Below are positions 30,405 to 41,796 of a stretch of DNA of 49,060 nucleotides, piece after piece. The stretch is from Chytridium lagenaria (lineage: Eukaryota; Chytridiomycota; Chytridiomycetes; Chytridiales; Chytridiaceae). Position 1 is the first letter of the stretch; each line of letters starts with the position of its first letter. Under the pieces are notes generated by a model. It did not search any database. It had not been told where the DNA came from and saw only the letters and a program-made list of their open reading frames with translations. The position numbers and the translations under genes were made by a program. The DNA lies in the NCBI GenBank assembly GCA_025449115.1, contig JAHLKC010000205.1:1-49060 (forward strand), given 5' to 3'.

Positions 30405-33400
30405 TTAAGGCCTCTGAAGGGCATCTCCATCATCGCCCATCACCATATCCATATCCAGTCGAGGAGGTATCTTCACCCCCTCCTTCAACTTATAATTCTC
30501 GTCAAGCATCCCGCCTCCAAGTCTATCCCAAACCAAAAACGGGAGTGGTCGTCGCGTCGTATAGTATCGATGTTTGCTGTTATTCTTGGACTTGTCTTGA
30601 CTCTCGATGAAGCGTTCGTTGCTCTTGATATTGCGGGTACGGAATTTCGCAAGGTAAATAAAACGAAAAGACGAGAGATTTGAACGTGGAACGGAAAGAA
30701 AGGGGATATCGTGGTCAAAAGAGAAAGATAAGGAATTTTAGAAAAAAGTCGCCATAAAGAAAAAAAAATTAAACTGACCAACTCTGTCACAGGCACCCTC
30801 GGCACCGTCTCCAAATACAACCTCAACCCACAATCATTACAAATAGTCGCAAACCCCTCCCTCCCATTTCTCCAACAAACCGTTTCCCAAACTCCACAAG
30901 TCAAACATCGCTTCACACCGTCTTCCTCTAATCTCGGCTTCTTTGCAACACGTTCATCGTCCTCCACCGGTCCTGTTCTATAAAGCCCACTACACCCCCA
31001 AGACTCCAAGCAAACCCTGTTGGACGTATCCTTTGCATACGTATCGTAAGGCTTTTCGATTGGAAGGTTGGAGACAATGGATTGGATACCGAAGCGGTTG
31101 ATCAATTGGTGGAAACTTCCGGTTGGGTTGGATGGGTCAAAGGGTTGGAGAGATTTGATAGTGACATAGAGCTATGATAAAGATTACAATATTAAAGACA
31201 AAAGTTCTAGTTAATTGAAGAACGAGAAAAGTTGGAAAGGTAGCATAATGTGGGAAAATCGCGTACCAGGAATTATCCTCAAAGTACCACAACAAAGGAT
31301 CCAGGCAGGGTGGCGCGAACAGGGATCGAGTCGTCAAGTTCTTCAAGCGGGATTATCTGTTTGGTTCGGTGAATAATTAGAAAAGTTAAAATAAAAAAAG
31401 CGTAAGCGTGATATTACCATTGCAGGCCACCAGATCAGGTTGCTCTTGCGCTTCATAAATTGTGCGGACGACAAAGACGAGTGCCTACGGTACAGAGTAC
31501 AATAAACAAAACGGAAGACGGTTAAAAAAAATTGTAACCGCGAACAACAAGAAAACGAAAGAAATGAGGGAATGAAAGCCTTGTAAATGACAAAAAAAAA
31601 AAAAAAAAGGAGAAAAGAAAAAGTCGATGCATAAGAGAAAAAAGAAAACAAAAGCGAGTACGATAAAAAGCAACTTTATGACAAAAAGAGACACAATAAA
31701 CCGTCACTCACCCCCTCCTCTAGCCAAGTCTCCTCGTTATTCTCCCACTCTTCCTTAAAAACCTCCTTCAACATCCGACCAACGTTCTCATCCGCCTGAA
31801 CCAACACGTTCACAGTCTTCCTCAAATCTTCCCCAACCTCATTCATACTCACGTACCCGCCTTCAGGTACCCGGGACACCGCATGATGTGTCGGTACATC
31901 TGGGTCAATCGATCCAAGCTCGGGGATGGAACGATCCAGACGAGTCATAATGGAGGCGATAGTTGGGGTAGATGAAGTGGAGAAAGACGGGATAATGGTT
32001 GTGGATGAAATGCGACTTCCTGTTTACACAAAAAGTAAGAAAACATTATACGAAAAAACGCTCCCAAAAAAACAATGACTCACCTCTCTTATTCTTCGTC
32101 TTCACCGCCAATGTCAACTTCACACCCCCACTCCACAACCCTTTCGGAACCCCTTCATCACTCCTAAACTTTCTCCACCTCATCCCAACATCCACCTTCC
32201 CTCCGTCCGCAGCCTCACAAGCCTTCACCACATCCCTCCTCATACTCCATCCCGGAAAATACCTCTCCATAGTCAACCCCGGTTCACACCCTGGTTGAAG
32301 CAACCTCAAATTCGACGACCCACCACACCATGCATTAACAGCCCAGATCCCACCGTTAGTAAAACATCGGAGCACCACTTGGTTTAAACGCGGAGAGGGC
32401 ATGCTTGAGTCATACTCTTGCGGCGGGATGAGGATCGCGGTATTCCAGGAGGGCGGGTCACCGTTAAGAGCGTCGTTGACGAGGACAACGTATCGATGGT
32501 GGACTATGCGAAAAATAAACTGAGAAAAAATCGTTGTTGTGGTGAACGAGCTTACAGTCAGGGACAAGATATCCGGGCATCGCATGTGAATCGGGTACCT
32601 CCTCCATCATCATAGATACGGTGATTTTTTGGAGACGCCGCAACACACGTTTGACTTTGATACGTTCTCCAATACTGAGGCGCGGGGGCTTTTCGATAGG
32701 TGGGAGTGGAGTCATTAAGGTTATATCTTCGTCAACCTTTTTCGGCACTATACATAAAAGTAACGTTAGGTTATCTAATAAAACCATGCATACATGAGTT
32801 ACCCTGAATGAGAGATGTATATTCTTTCATCTTGGCTGTCAAGGTGCGTCAAAAAAAAAGTCAATGTAGTGGTAAAACTCACGAATCCTCTTTGTATCTT
32901 TCCATTCCAATTCTGGTGCTGACTCGCTCCCCGCAAAAACACTTCCCAAGATATGAACAATAGAGTAAACGCTAAATGAGTTTCCAAGTAACCCATGTCT
33001 CTGAAATCGCACTTCCTCTACTTCCGTGTAGAAATCAGGAAACCCATCAACCTCTCAACTATTTGTATTATTGTCAGTATATAAGAAATGGGAAGGCTTG
33101 CTTACTTTCTACGGGGTGGTACCCGCGTCGTTTACCATCAGGATACCACAAGACGTTGAAGCGACTATCGCCTAAATGCGGGGTCATATTCCCCTACAAC
33201 ACAGAGAGTAGTTAGCATCAGTTATTCAAAGAGAATTTACCCTTGTGATGCATTGCGCTTTTTCGATTTCGCTTATTGAAGGTATTAGTAGAGGAAAAAA
33301 GGGATGGACACTCACGGAATGGCATCGTCAAGGATGATTTGTTGCGTTATCATAGGGCGGTCGAGAAGGACTTTAGGGATTGACGGATAGGAATGTTGGT

Positions 33401-35248
33401 CCAAAAAAGACGATTGCGACGACATGGAGAAAGGTTGATTGAATCTACACAATATCCAGTCAATTAAAGGAAAAGTGAATCACTGCAACGCGAAAACCCC
33501 TTTTTTATAGAAATTAAAAGGTATCGTTAAACTACAACCAAAAGCTTACCGACAACCACCGGTTCAACACCCAACTCTCTCGAAATAATATCCATATCCA
33601 TATTCCTCATTCTAACATTTTCAAACAAAAACCACCTAGGTCTCGTCTCTTTCAACACTCTCACAAACTCAAAGAAGAAGCTACTTTTTCCCCGTCCACA
33701 AACCCCAGCTCCTTGTCCCAAGAAACTTAAATCCGTGCAAGGCGATCCCCCAACAACAAGATCGACAATAGGCTCAACATCATCGTCTTTCGTTGCAATG
33801 AGGCCGTTAGAAGGTTCGCCACGGAAACGATCGCCAGGTTGAAAGGGTTGTAGAAGATTTAAGGAAGTGAGTTTTTTGGGAAGATCACGGATGGGATGGA
33901 ATTTGTGATATCGCCAATTTGAACGACGTTACCACCATGAGAAGCGGCATAGGTATCGAGAACGTCGCAGGCGGTAAGGTGAATCTCGCTGCTGAGATAG
34001 ACTGAAGGAGCGACGCCGAGTCGACGCAGAGCAACATATGCAGCGCCGATACCGTCAAAACAGGGAGAGGACGACGGGTTTAGATCTCCATGAAGGATTT
34101 CCTTCAATCTCCCTTTCGATAATCTAAAGATGTTGAATAAAACAGTGTGTTTGAGGCTATTTACCTGGCATGTTTTAACAAAACCATTCGGTTTCAGAAC
34201 GGATTCAAGATCGATACAATTTATATGAAACGTTGCAGGACAGCTATCGCAGCACAGGAGCTAGGAGGGAATGTAAATCATAAGCATCCCCTAATTTACA
34301 CACCTCTCCGTGTCTTGCATATCACACAAGTGTCTTCATCTATGTCGTTATCATTGCTGTCATCGTCATCGTACGCGTCATCGACCCGGACACGTGACGC
34401 AGCCTGTTTACGGTTAGTTGACAAATGAATTCGAACCGATGGGTATCTCACCAAGGCACGTAGAGCTTTGAGCTTGCATTGAGCTCGACTAGGACAGGAT
34501 CCTGTCAATGAAATTAGACTTTAACGCCTTTCTAAGCGTCCATTATTACCTTTGCAATGACAGCATTGCCTACCAGGCCGTATGGATAAGTGTAAGAACT
34601 CAAAAAAATGCATCTCTGCTCACCAAAATTCATCTGCTTTCGCAACATCCCAGTCGAATCCTCTTTGAGAAAACACGCTCTAAAACGACATTTAAATAGC
34701 AACGAAGTGCAAAACGCTCACTTGCAAATCACGTTTCGACAAAGCGGCATTGCTGCTGGAGCCGAGTCATTAAGCTTCGACTCCAAATCTGAGGAATCTT
34801 CAGACTCTCTCACTCGTTTCCTTCTATTTTTTAAGATGCCGTCCACTGATTTCATTGTTTCATTCGAACAAATCATGACTTCGCTGCCGTCTGACCGCCC
34901 ACAGATGTGGCATGACTCAAAAGAGCGATCTGGGGAGTCGAGGAAAGCATCAATGGTCCCAGTGTCAGAGAAATCGGAAGGGGTTAGACGATTCTTCCTG
35001 GAGGTGATGTACTTTTCTCTATGATGTTTTTGCGAAATGCATGAGAAGGGGATGAAGGCATCCAAAGACTTACTTTGCGAGCAGTGTTGGCACGATAAGC
35101 TGGAGACAAACACATTTAAAATCTGACAAGCTGCGAGTGATGCTTAAAGAAACCTCACCTCGGCCTCACGCAGCGCAACGACGGCGGCATCAAGCTTGCA
35201 TTCCGTCATGCACTGCTTGAGCTTGAGTTGGCGCACCACTGGATCCAT
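30405..35248 (-). CDS. DNMT3-like C5-cytosine DNA methyltransferase with CDCA7-type, PHD, PWWP and GATA modules
   Basis: Large nuclear protein from ATG 35248 to stop 30405, about 18 exons. Domains in order: (1) zf-4CXXC_R1 finger as in CDCA7: CHICGRSD, CRNVICKAC, WQCCHCKGSC (34901 to about 34460; one exon is only 20 nt, 34550-34569). (2) PHD-like finger: CVICKTRRG, LLCCDSCPATFHINC (34160-34400). (3) methyltransferase: motif I LSLFDGIGAAYVALRR, motif IV GGSPCTDLSF (catalytic Cys codon 33737-33739), motif VI FLFENVRM, SPCRRNRLFWTNIP, motif IX/X MGFPDFYTEV and LLGNSFSVYSIVHIL. (4) a tentative PWWP-like segment (32300-32510). (5) a PWWP domain: IWWPAM, LLWYFEDNSW (31160-31480). (6) GATA-type C-x2-C-x18-C-x2-C finger (30830-30907) and basic tail. 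About seven one-base frame breaks sit mostly in base runs. Alternative: a second gene starting at ATG 32830. Confidence 0.82.
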
Positions 35249-36192
35249 TTATTGTGTTTTTCAATAAAGAAAAGAAAAGGGGACGTCATCACCCTTTTCT
35301 TGTTGTGAAACAAGAACCGTGAGTTGACATCTGCGTGATATCGCTCAGAGCAGACTTGCACCCTTCATTCTGTCCATAAGGATTATTCAGATTATCGTCG
35401 TGGGGATGATGTTGTTCAAGTGATCTCAGTTTTGGATTCCATGGAGGTGGGGACATTATAACCAGATTCCAGTGAAGTGTCTTTTACTGACGATGCTCTA
35501 CCCACACACATGATACCTACTACTACCTACCTCCCTCCCTAACCTACCCACCTCCCTCCTAACACTACCCCTCTTAATACCCTGTACCTCCTCCCTCCTC
35601 CCTCGCGCTGCATGCACACGATGGCCCCTGTTTGTCCAAATGGTGATATTCGATCCCCGTAGCACAAATTCATTAAATGCTGCTGGCTGGCTGGATGGAA
35701 GGGACGGAAGGGAGGGAATTAAAGGAAAGAATTTTGGGTTTTCATTTCATTTTGCTTTTGACGACAACCAAACCTCTTGCGAGTCCGTCATTTGCGATAC
35801 TCCATCCAACCTGTACAGCCATCATTGCCCAACGTCGTTAAGGTACTACTAGAGAGAGTGCCTTGAAGAATCTATATGCTCAAGAGCACTGCCCAGCTTG
35901 GATGTGTGTGTGTGTGTGTGTGTGTGTTTGAGAGGAGCTGTGGATCGCCTGGAAGCAAGCCATCATAAAGACCACTTTTTTTTTCTCCCTTTCTCAATCT
36001 GTATTGGAACTTGAGGAGGTAGACAAAAGTAACCTTGACGGCGTAGGATCGAACAATGTCAGGATCATTACTCGAACAGGATCGACTTGAATACTGCTTG
36101 ACCTTTTTGATGGCAATGGGAGGCTGACTCTATCTTTTCCCACCAATTTGCCAGACATCAACACCAACACCTCTTCCCTCTCATCATCAGCA
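35249..36192. promoter_or_regulatory. Divergent promoter region, methyltransferase/RHO1
   Basis: About 940 bp between divergent starts. Contains a CT-rich tract (35520-35610, repeated CTACCTCCCTCCC-type words) and a (TG)12 microsatellite. No coding frame is supported. Confidence 0.5.
35904..35928 (+). repeat. (TG)n microsatellite
   Basis: About twelve uninterrupted TG dinucleotides upstream of RHO1; could form Z-DNA and is a polymorphism candidate. Confidence 0.9.
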
Positions 36193-37099
36193 ATGGCCTC
36201 TGCCATCCGTAGAAAGCTCGTCATCGTCGGCGACGGTGCTTGTGGAAAGACCTGTCTCTTGATCGTCTTCTCAAGGAACCAGTTCCCTGATGTATGTTGC
36301 TGTTCCCAAATTTGATTTTTCCACTTTCAACGATCGTTCGTATATCCGAGCTAACGGTTTCTGTACTCTTCTATGGACCTCAATATCGGACAATAAATGC
36401 TCCGTCGAAAATATCGATCGTCTCCGGAATACCCCTAAAATGACCGGATATAACCCTTAAAAAAAAATAACAATTACAACGGAAAAGGTCTACGTCCCCA
36501 CTGTCTTTGAAAATTACATTGCAGATGTCGAGGTGGACGGCAAGCACGTTGAGCTCGCTCTTTGGGATACCGCCGGTCAAGAAGACTATGACCGTCTCCG
36601 TCCCCTCTCCTACCCCGATTCCCACGTTATCCTCATATGCTTTTCTGTCGACAGCCCTGATTCTCTGGACAACGTGATGGAAAAGTGGATTTCCCGAGGT
36701 GCTTCACTTTTGCTCAGGGTTGCCGATTCTGTTGGTGGGATGTAAGAAGGATTTGAGGAATGACCCGAGGGTGATTGAGGAGCTTCGTAGAAACAATCAG
36801 TCGCCTGTTACTACTCAGCAGGTTTGTTGATTCACCTTCTTTCTCCTTGCTTTTGGTTTTCTTGTTTTTTGTTTTTGTATTAACTCTCGCAAAATTATTC
36901 TTTCTTTCTTTCTTTTTTTTTTTTGTTTTAGGGTATGGCCGTTGCTGAAAAGATTGGCGCTTACATGTACCTCGAATGCACTGCGAAACACAACGATGGT
37001 GTCCGTGAAGTCTTTGAGCACGCCACCCGTGCTGCCCTCGCATACAAAAGTGGAGGGAAGCGGACCGACAGAGGCAAGCCAAAGTGCCAACTCCTTTAA
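36193..37099 (+). CDS. RHO1: Rho-family GTPase, RHO1-like
   Basis: Small GTPase of polarity and cell-wall control; in fungi Rho1 activates glucan synthase and protein kinase C. Exons 36193-36291, 36488-36821 and 36932-37099. Motifs: P-loop [11 protein letters not shown], switch [18 protein letters not shown], switch [20 protein letters not shown], Rho insert region [18 protein letters not shown] for guanine specificity, SAK-like [10 protein letters not shown], a polybasic tail and the CaaX box CQLL (Leu end, so geranylgeranylation). One extra C in TTCCCGAGG near 36693 breaks the frame inside KWISEVLHFC; corrected length is 199 residues. The catalytic residues (Gly12/Gln61 equivalents) are present. 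Confidence 0.95.
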
Positions 37100-37612
37100 A
37101 CAATGGGTTTCCCTTTCGTCAGCCATCTGCACCGATCAATCCCCTCAAACCTCCTCACCCACTTCCACACTCTCCTCAAAACTCTCGTCAATCTCATCTT
37201 CTCTGCCCATACCAGAACCATTAAAAAGTGTGTTATTCTTCTGTCAAACATCTATTTCTAGTGTTTTTATTATATTTTTTTTTTCCTTCCATTTTTTGTT
37301 TGCTTTCTTTTGATGCAATGTTTGTCTTGGTTTTTATTTTGTCTCTCCATCTCCTCGCCTCTGTTCTTTTTTCTGTCTTTTCGTAGGGAGGTTCGCGCCG
37401 GGAGCGTGAGATCTTGCGAAGGAAAGATAATGGAATTTTGAAGAAGAAGTGAGAGGTGTAATGCAGTCAGGTGCTTTTGTTGTCTTTTGCTTTCGGTCAT
37501 TTACAGCCATTTACAGCCTTTCTGTCCGTTACTGTCCTATGTACCAGATTCTATCTATTTTCGTCCAGTTCTCCTGGTGACTTTAGAGTCTTTGATTACT
37601 CTCGCACCAAAA
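37100..37612. other. Convergent 3' region, RHO1/F-box gene
   Basis: T-rich 3' flank of RHO1 followed by sequence after the F-box stop. No gene seen; short frames on both strands are composition-driven (Ser/Phe or Lys/Arg rich). Confidence 0.4.
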
Positions 37613-38601
37613 TCACAAGCCTATCCAACCTTTAATAGAACCCCACAATCCCGCTCCCTCAGTACTTGCCCTCGACTTGACCGAATAAGACTTCCCAGTT
37701 CCCCCCTCATCCACCCTTTCCAATCCACATGAATCAATAAAAAGCTCCCCAAACTTCCACTCATTCGACTGATCCTTCATCCAAAACCTCACCCTCGAAA
37801 ACTCCTCCTTCTGTATCCGTAATTCCGGCAACTCTATCCGCGTCCAACAATACCGTGGAGGATCCGTCTTGAACCAATGATATAATATCTTTGTAGATGA
37901 TGATATAAGCTGCGTTGGGGTTTCCTTTTTTTTCTAGGCGTTAAAAACGTATTTGTACACATCTGCTCACCTCATTGTTTTCAATATCGCAGGATTCTAC
38001 ACCACACCCGACTTCAATACGATCAAGATGATGTGATGCGTTGAGTTGGACGCGGAAATAGGGGATGTATTTGCCTGGTGGGACGGAGGGGAGGGTTGCT
38101 TGAACGTCGAACCAGCAGACGCTTTTCATGACGGCCATTTTATCCGAAACGCTTTTTATTGGGAGATGAGTCTGTTATGAATGATAATGGGGGTCTACCT
38201 GTCTTCAATAGCGTCCTCCAACGACCAAAACATGGGGTTATTTAACCATGCGATTCCCAGTTCCTCTGCTTTCACATAAAGCCTTGCTAAAGAGGTTCTC
38301 AGGCATGGGGTTTAAGCGAAATCCTTACATTTGTCTTTATAAACGCTTTTAAGGTGTTCCGCATCATCGCAAGAGGATGGAAGGACTTGCTTTTGTGGGG
38401 GGTGAGAGGGATAATGGCATCAAAACTTACCTTTCCAAATCGCCGTGTGAGTAATGTTGTCCAGACGTAGGCTTCATCGATCACGTAGGAGAGGGAGCGA
38501 CAGGTACATGCGATGCGGAGAATGTCGCTTGGAGGGAGGTATTTGAGAGAGAGGATGAGGATTTCTGTGGGGAGGGTTGTGAGAGTGGGTTGTGCCTCCA
38601 T
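37613..38601 (-). CDS. F-box protein with phloem protein 2 (PP2)-like domain
   Basis: Likely substrate receptor of an SCF ubiquitin ligase. Exons: 38601-38431, 38389-38329, 38286-38199, 38151-37971 and 37933-37613; 822 nt, exactly 273 codons plus stop, no break. The N-terminal F-box reads LPTEILILSLKYLPPSDILR then ACTCRSL and WTTLLTRRFG. A linker with AEELGIAWLNNPMFWSLEDA follows, then the PP2-like beta domain: MKSVCWFDVQATLPSVPPGK, YIPYFRVQLNASHHLDRIEV, ELRIQKEEFSRVRFWMKDQS and NEWKFGELFID. In plants PP2 domains bind N-glycans or other ligands (F-box Nictaba type), so this protein may recognise a glycoprotein or lipid-like target. The ending WGSIKGWIGL is unassigned. Confidence 0.82.
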
Positions 38602-39134
38602 GACGGTTTGTATTGTGAGTCGAATTCTTGATCGCAAAAAAATCACTACAACACGGCAATACGATGGAGTATTCTCTTTCAACACCGGTCGACGGTGCAT
38701 TAACTTATTCATAGATCATTAAGCCGCTTGCTACGCCAATTACCAGCGAAAAAAGAAAAGGAGACTTCAAAGCAAATAAAACAAAACTGATGTGTTTATC
38801 GCCTTCTTACATATTTTTTCCTCAAAGGCCCACCATTTACTATGCGCTACTGAGGAGTTCAGACTTTTACCACAACTCACGACCATGATCCCACTGCTCT
38901 CAGCTCATCCTCAGACTCCTCCTGATCTTTTGGACTTGCCTTCTTTTGCTGCAGATGCCATGGCAGAGCAATATTGTCAAGCGCTCCTTCAGCGCGAGAC
39001 GAAACTCCTCTGAAATAGAGAAAGAATCAAACGAGATAACAGGAAAGTTAGCCGAAAAAGCGATGCCTGGAGCGGTCTTTGAGCGGCACCTCTATTTCTC
39101 CCCTATTGTCCAGACAATCGGATTGACAACCAAC
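38602..39134. promoter_or_regulatory. Divergent region, F-box gene/GCP4
   Basis: Promoters for the F-box gene (minus) and GCP4 (plus). Plus-strand frames at 38792-39013 and 38946-39134 read up to and past the GCP4 start without any domain; the second runs in phase into the GCP4 ATG and could be a longer N-terminus, but the family starts with MLHELL-like sequence. Confidence 0.4.
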
Positions 39135-41796
39135 ATGCTTCATGAGCTTCTCGCTATGCTAGCGGGGTTCGCTGACCTCGAGAGCGATAGCGGGACATCT
39201 TCATACCAGATCCTGCACCACCTTCATCCGCAACCACCCTCATCATCCGTCCCGACTTTCCCTACCTACATTCGTCAGAACGAGCCTCAATAACCGCATA
39301 TCTCATATTGCATTCCTCTTTACACGCATCAGCTCATTGATGACAACCATTGCACCAGAGTTTGCTGAAGCCGCTTCAAAGGATTCTGTGTCAATTTACT
39401 ATATGGCGTTTGTGGGTGCTGTGGATATTTATTTGGAAGATTATAAAGCGAGGATTGTGTTGGCGGAACGGAAAGCGTTGACACCGAATGACCCTGATAC
39501 TAGCGGAGGACGTATTCCGCTTTCCTATCTAATGCAGTCTTTTGGAAAGGTTTGCTTTTTCTCTTTCACCGTCAACTGAAAGGTTTTATAGTATGAACGC
39601 ATCTTCCACACCTCCTTTCCCTCTTTGACAGCATCTCCTCCGATTCCTCAAAACATCATGGCCTCCGTCTCCTCTCCGAAATCTACACTCGACTCGTCCA
39701 TTCCGGGTCCTCTGAAGTCCGCGAAATGTGGACGTTTTTGCTTGGTCGATTGAATCAGGTCATGGCGAAGCAGATTGGAACTTGGTGTAGTTTTGGGATA
39801 CTTGCTGACCCTGGGAAGAGTTTTTCGTGGCGGGACCACCGGAATTGGATCCTTGGTTGGCGGTGGATGATTTTGGGCCGGGGGATGTAGGGAAAGGAGA
39901 AAAGAGTGTTGAGAGTGGAAAAGATGGGTTGGATGAACCGATGAAATGGTGAGTGTTTTCTCTTTAAGGTGATTCTGGGTGATGTTGATGATTGTTTTTA
40001 GGAGTTGGGAGTTCACTTTGGATAAAAGCTTGATTCCTTGTTTTATGACTGAGGAAACCGTAAAGGATATCCTTTTTATTGGCCAGACTATGCATTCTAT
40101 TTCCAAATCTGAAAAGTTTAGCTGTAAGTATTGTGTTGTGTTGTTCTGTTTTCTCCTTGTTATTGCTAACGTTCCTTTTTTTCTGTGATGTTTACATAGT
40201 CGATATAACCGACAAGATGTCGCGGCGTAACCTTCTCCTCATGGAACCTTTGACAGACATCACTCAATTCAACACTCTCGCGTTAGAGATGGTTTTCAAA
40301 AAAATTCGAAAGTCTGTTGCGCAGTCTCTGTGGAATATTGTTGTTGTGGGTGAGAAACTTGAATTATACCTTGCGGTTAGTACAAAAAAAGTGTTTCCTG
40401 TATTTTGCTTATAATTTAGGCTTGCAGGAATTACTTTCTTTTGGGTCGCGGCGATTTTTTCTTAAGGCTAATTGAGGAGACGGAAACGTTGAGAACAGAG
40501 CGGTTAGCTAGATTGACAAAGTTGACAGAGTTTGGTGAGTACATCGAGCATAAGTTTTTTGGCTTAAATCCTGACTCTCTCCATATATCGTAGACGTTAA
40601 CCTGATATCACGAGAATCTGCTGAAAGAACTAGTGCTGCAAGTGATGCCATATTTGAGCAGTTCCACTTTAGTAAAATAGGTAAACAATCAAGTTGTGTC
40701 AGAGGTTGCATTGCTTACGTATCAATAGCTGTGGATCCGTCCGATCTTTACTCTTTTACCATGGTTTTGGGCGGTCTACCTGTCAGGTTAGAGCTGCAAG
40801 CTAAATGGCCCATCACGATGGTCTTAAACGAGGATAATCTGAAAACGTGAGTAACTCATACTAATTTTTTAACGGCATTTATACTGACTTTGATAGATAC
40901 AACCGTCTTTTCTCATTTCTTATCAACCTTAAGAGCTGTCAGTTGAAGCTTCAGCGTATTTGGACTCTTACAAGCACTTCGGCGCGGTCGACTACTGCGA
41001 CCAGGGCTACTGAGGCGCTTGGGACGTCGCAGAGACCACGACAGAGACAAAATCGAACGGCAGCAGGTGGTGGACACGGACAGATATTGCCGAGGGATGT
41101 GTGGAGATGTCGACTTGATATGTTATTTTTCGTGATTGTCTTTGGTCTTATGTGCAGGTGAGCCAGGATCTTTACGTTTGCTATTTCATTTTAATATTGA
41201 TAGAAGCTCTGTTATTAATTTTATCTAATAGCTTGACGTCATTGCCGCGCAATATCACCGCATGTTAGAACGTGCATCCCTCGGTTCTCATCAACCCAGC
41301 AAGAACGACTCGGCAGTGAATAACCCATCAGTCGAAGAGCATTCTCAGCCGCAATCCGCCGAAACCAGTAACATGGACGATGACGCGATTTTGACGTACA
41401 CACCCGCGACTTTGAGCAGGTCATCACCGCCCACACTGACATGCTCGATGCATGCCTTAAAGGCTGTTTCCTTGAAGCCCCTGACGCCGCGTCGGATTCC
41501 GCAAAGACAGAACCTGAAAAGACGGTTGACGTTGTTGGAGGACTTGTTGGGGATGGGTTGTCTGCACCTCCGCAACAACGCGTCAAGGGGCTGAGGGTTG
41601 TAGAGAAAACGTTGAGGGATATTTTGAATGGGTGGAGAAGTTTTGTGGCAGTGTTGAGAGGATGGTTGCGGCGATGCAGAGGGAGGAGAATGGGGAGGGG
41701 TTGGCGAAACGGGTGATGGTGTTTGACGGGAGTAAAGCGGTGGGTGGGAAGCTTGAAGGAGTGAATGAGATTTTGAAAGAAATAAGAAACAGATAA
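39135..41796 (+). CDS. GCP4: Gamma-tubulin complex component 4 (GCP4)-like
   Basis: Subunit of the gamma-tubulin ring complex that nucleates microtubules at the basal body/centrosome or spindle pole. The start MLHELLAMLAGF matches the animal MIHELLLALSG opening. Exons: 39135-39549, 39632-39949, 40002-40123, 40200-40375, 40420-40534, 40594-40680, 40729-40846, 40897-41157 and 41232-41796. Blocks: LHSSERASI, SIYYMAFVGAVDIYLEDYKA, WTFLLGRLNQVMAKQIGTWC, FTLDKSLIPCFMTEETVKDI, LFIGQTM, CRNYFLLGRGDFF, QAKWPITMVLNEDNLKTYNR (Grip2 core), NLKSCQLKLQRIWTL and DVIAAQYHRMLE. Frame changes near 39265, 39655, 39826, the 41157/41232 junction and 41635 indicate sequence errors; the last coding frame ends LKEIRNR with stop at 41794-41796. 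GCP4 is typical of fungi that keep centrioles and is absent from budding yeast. Confidence 0.86.
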
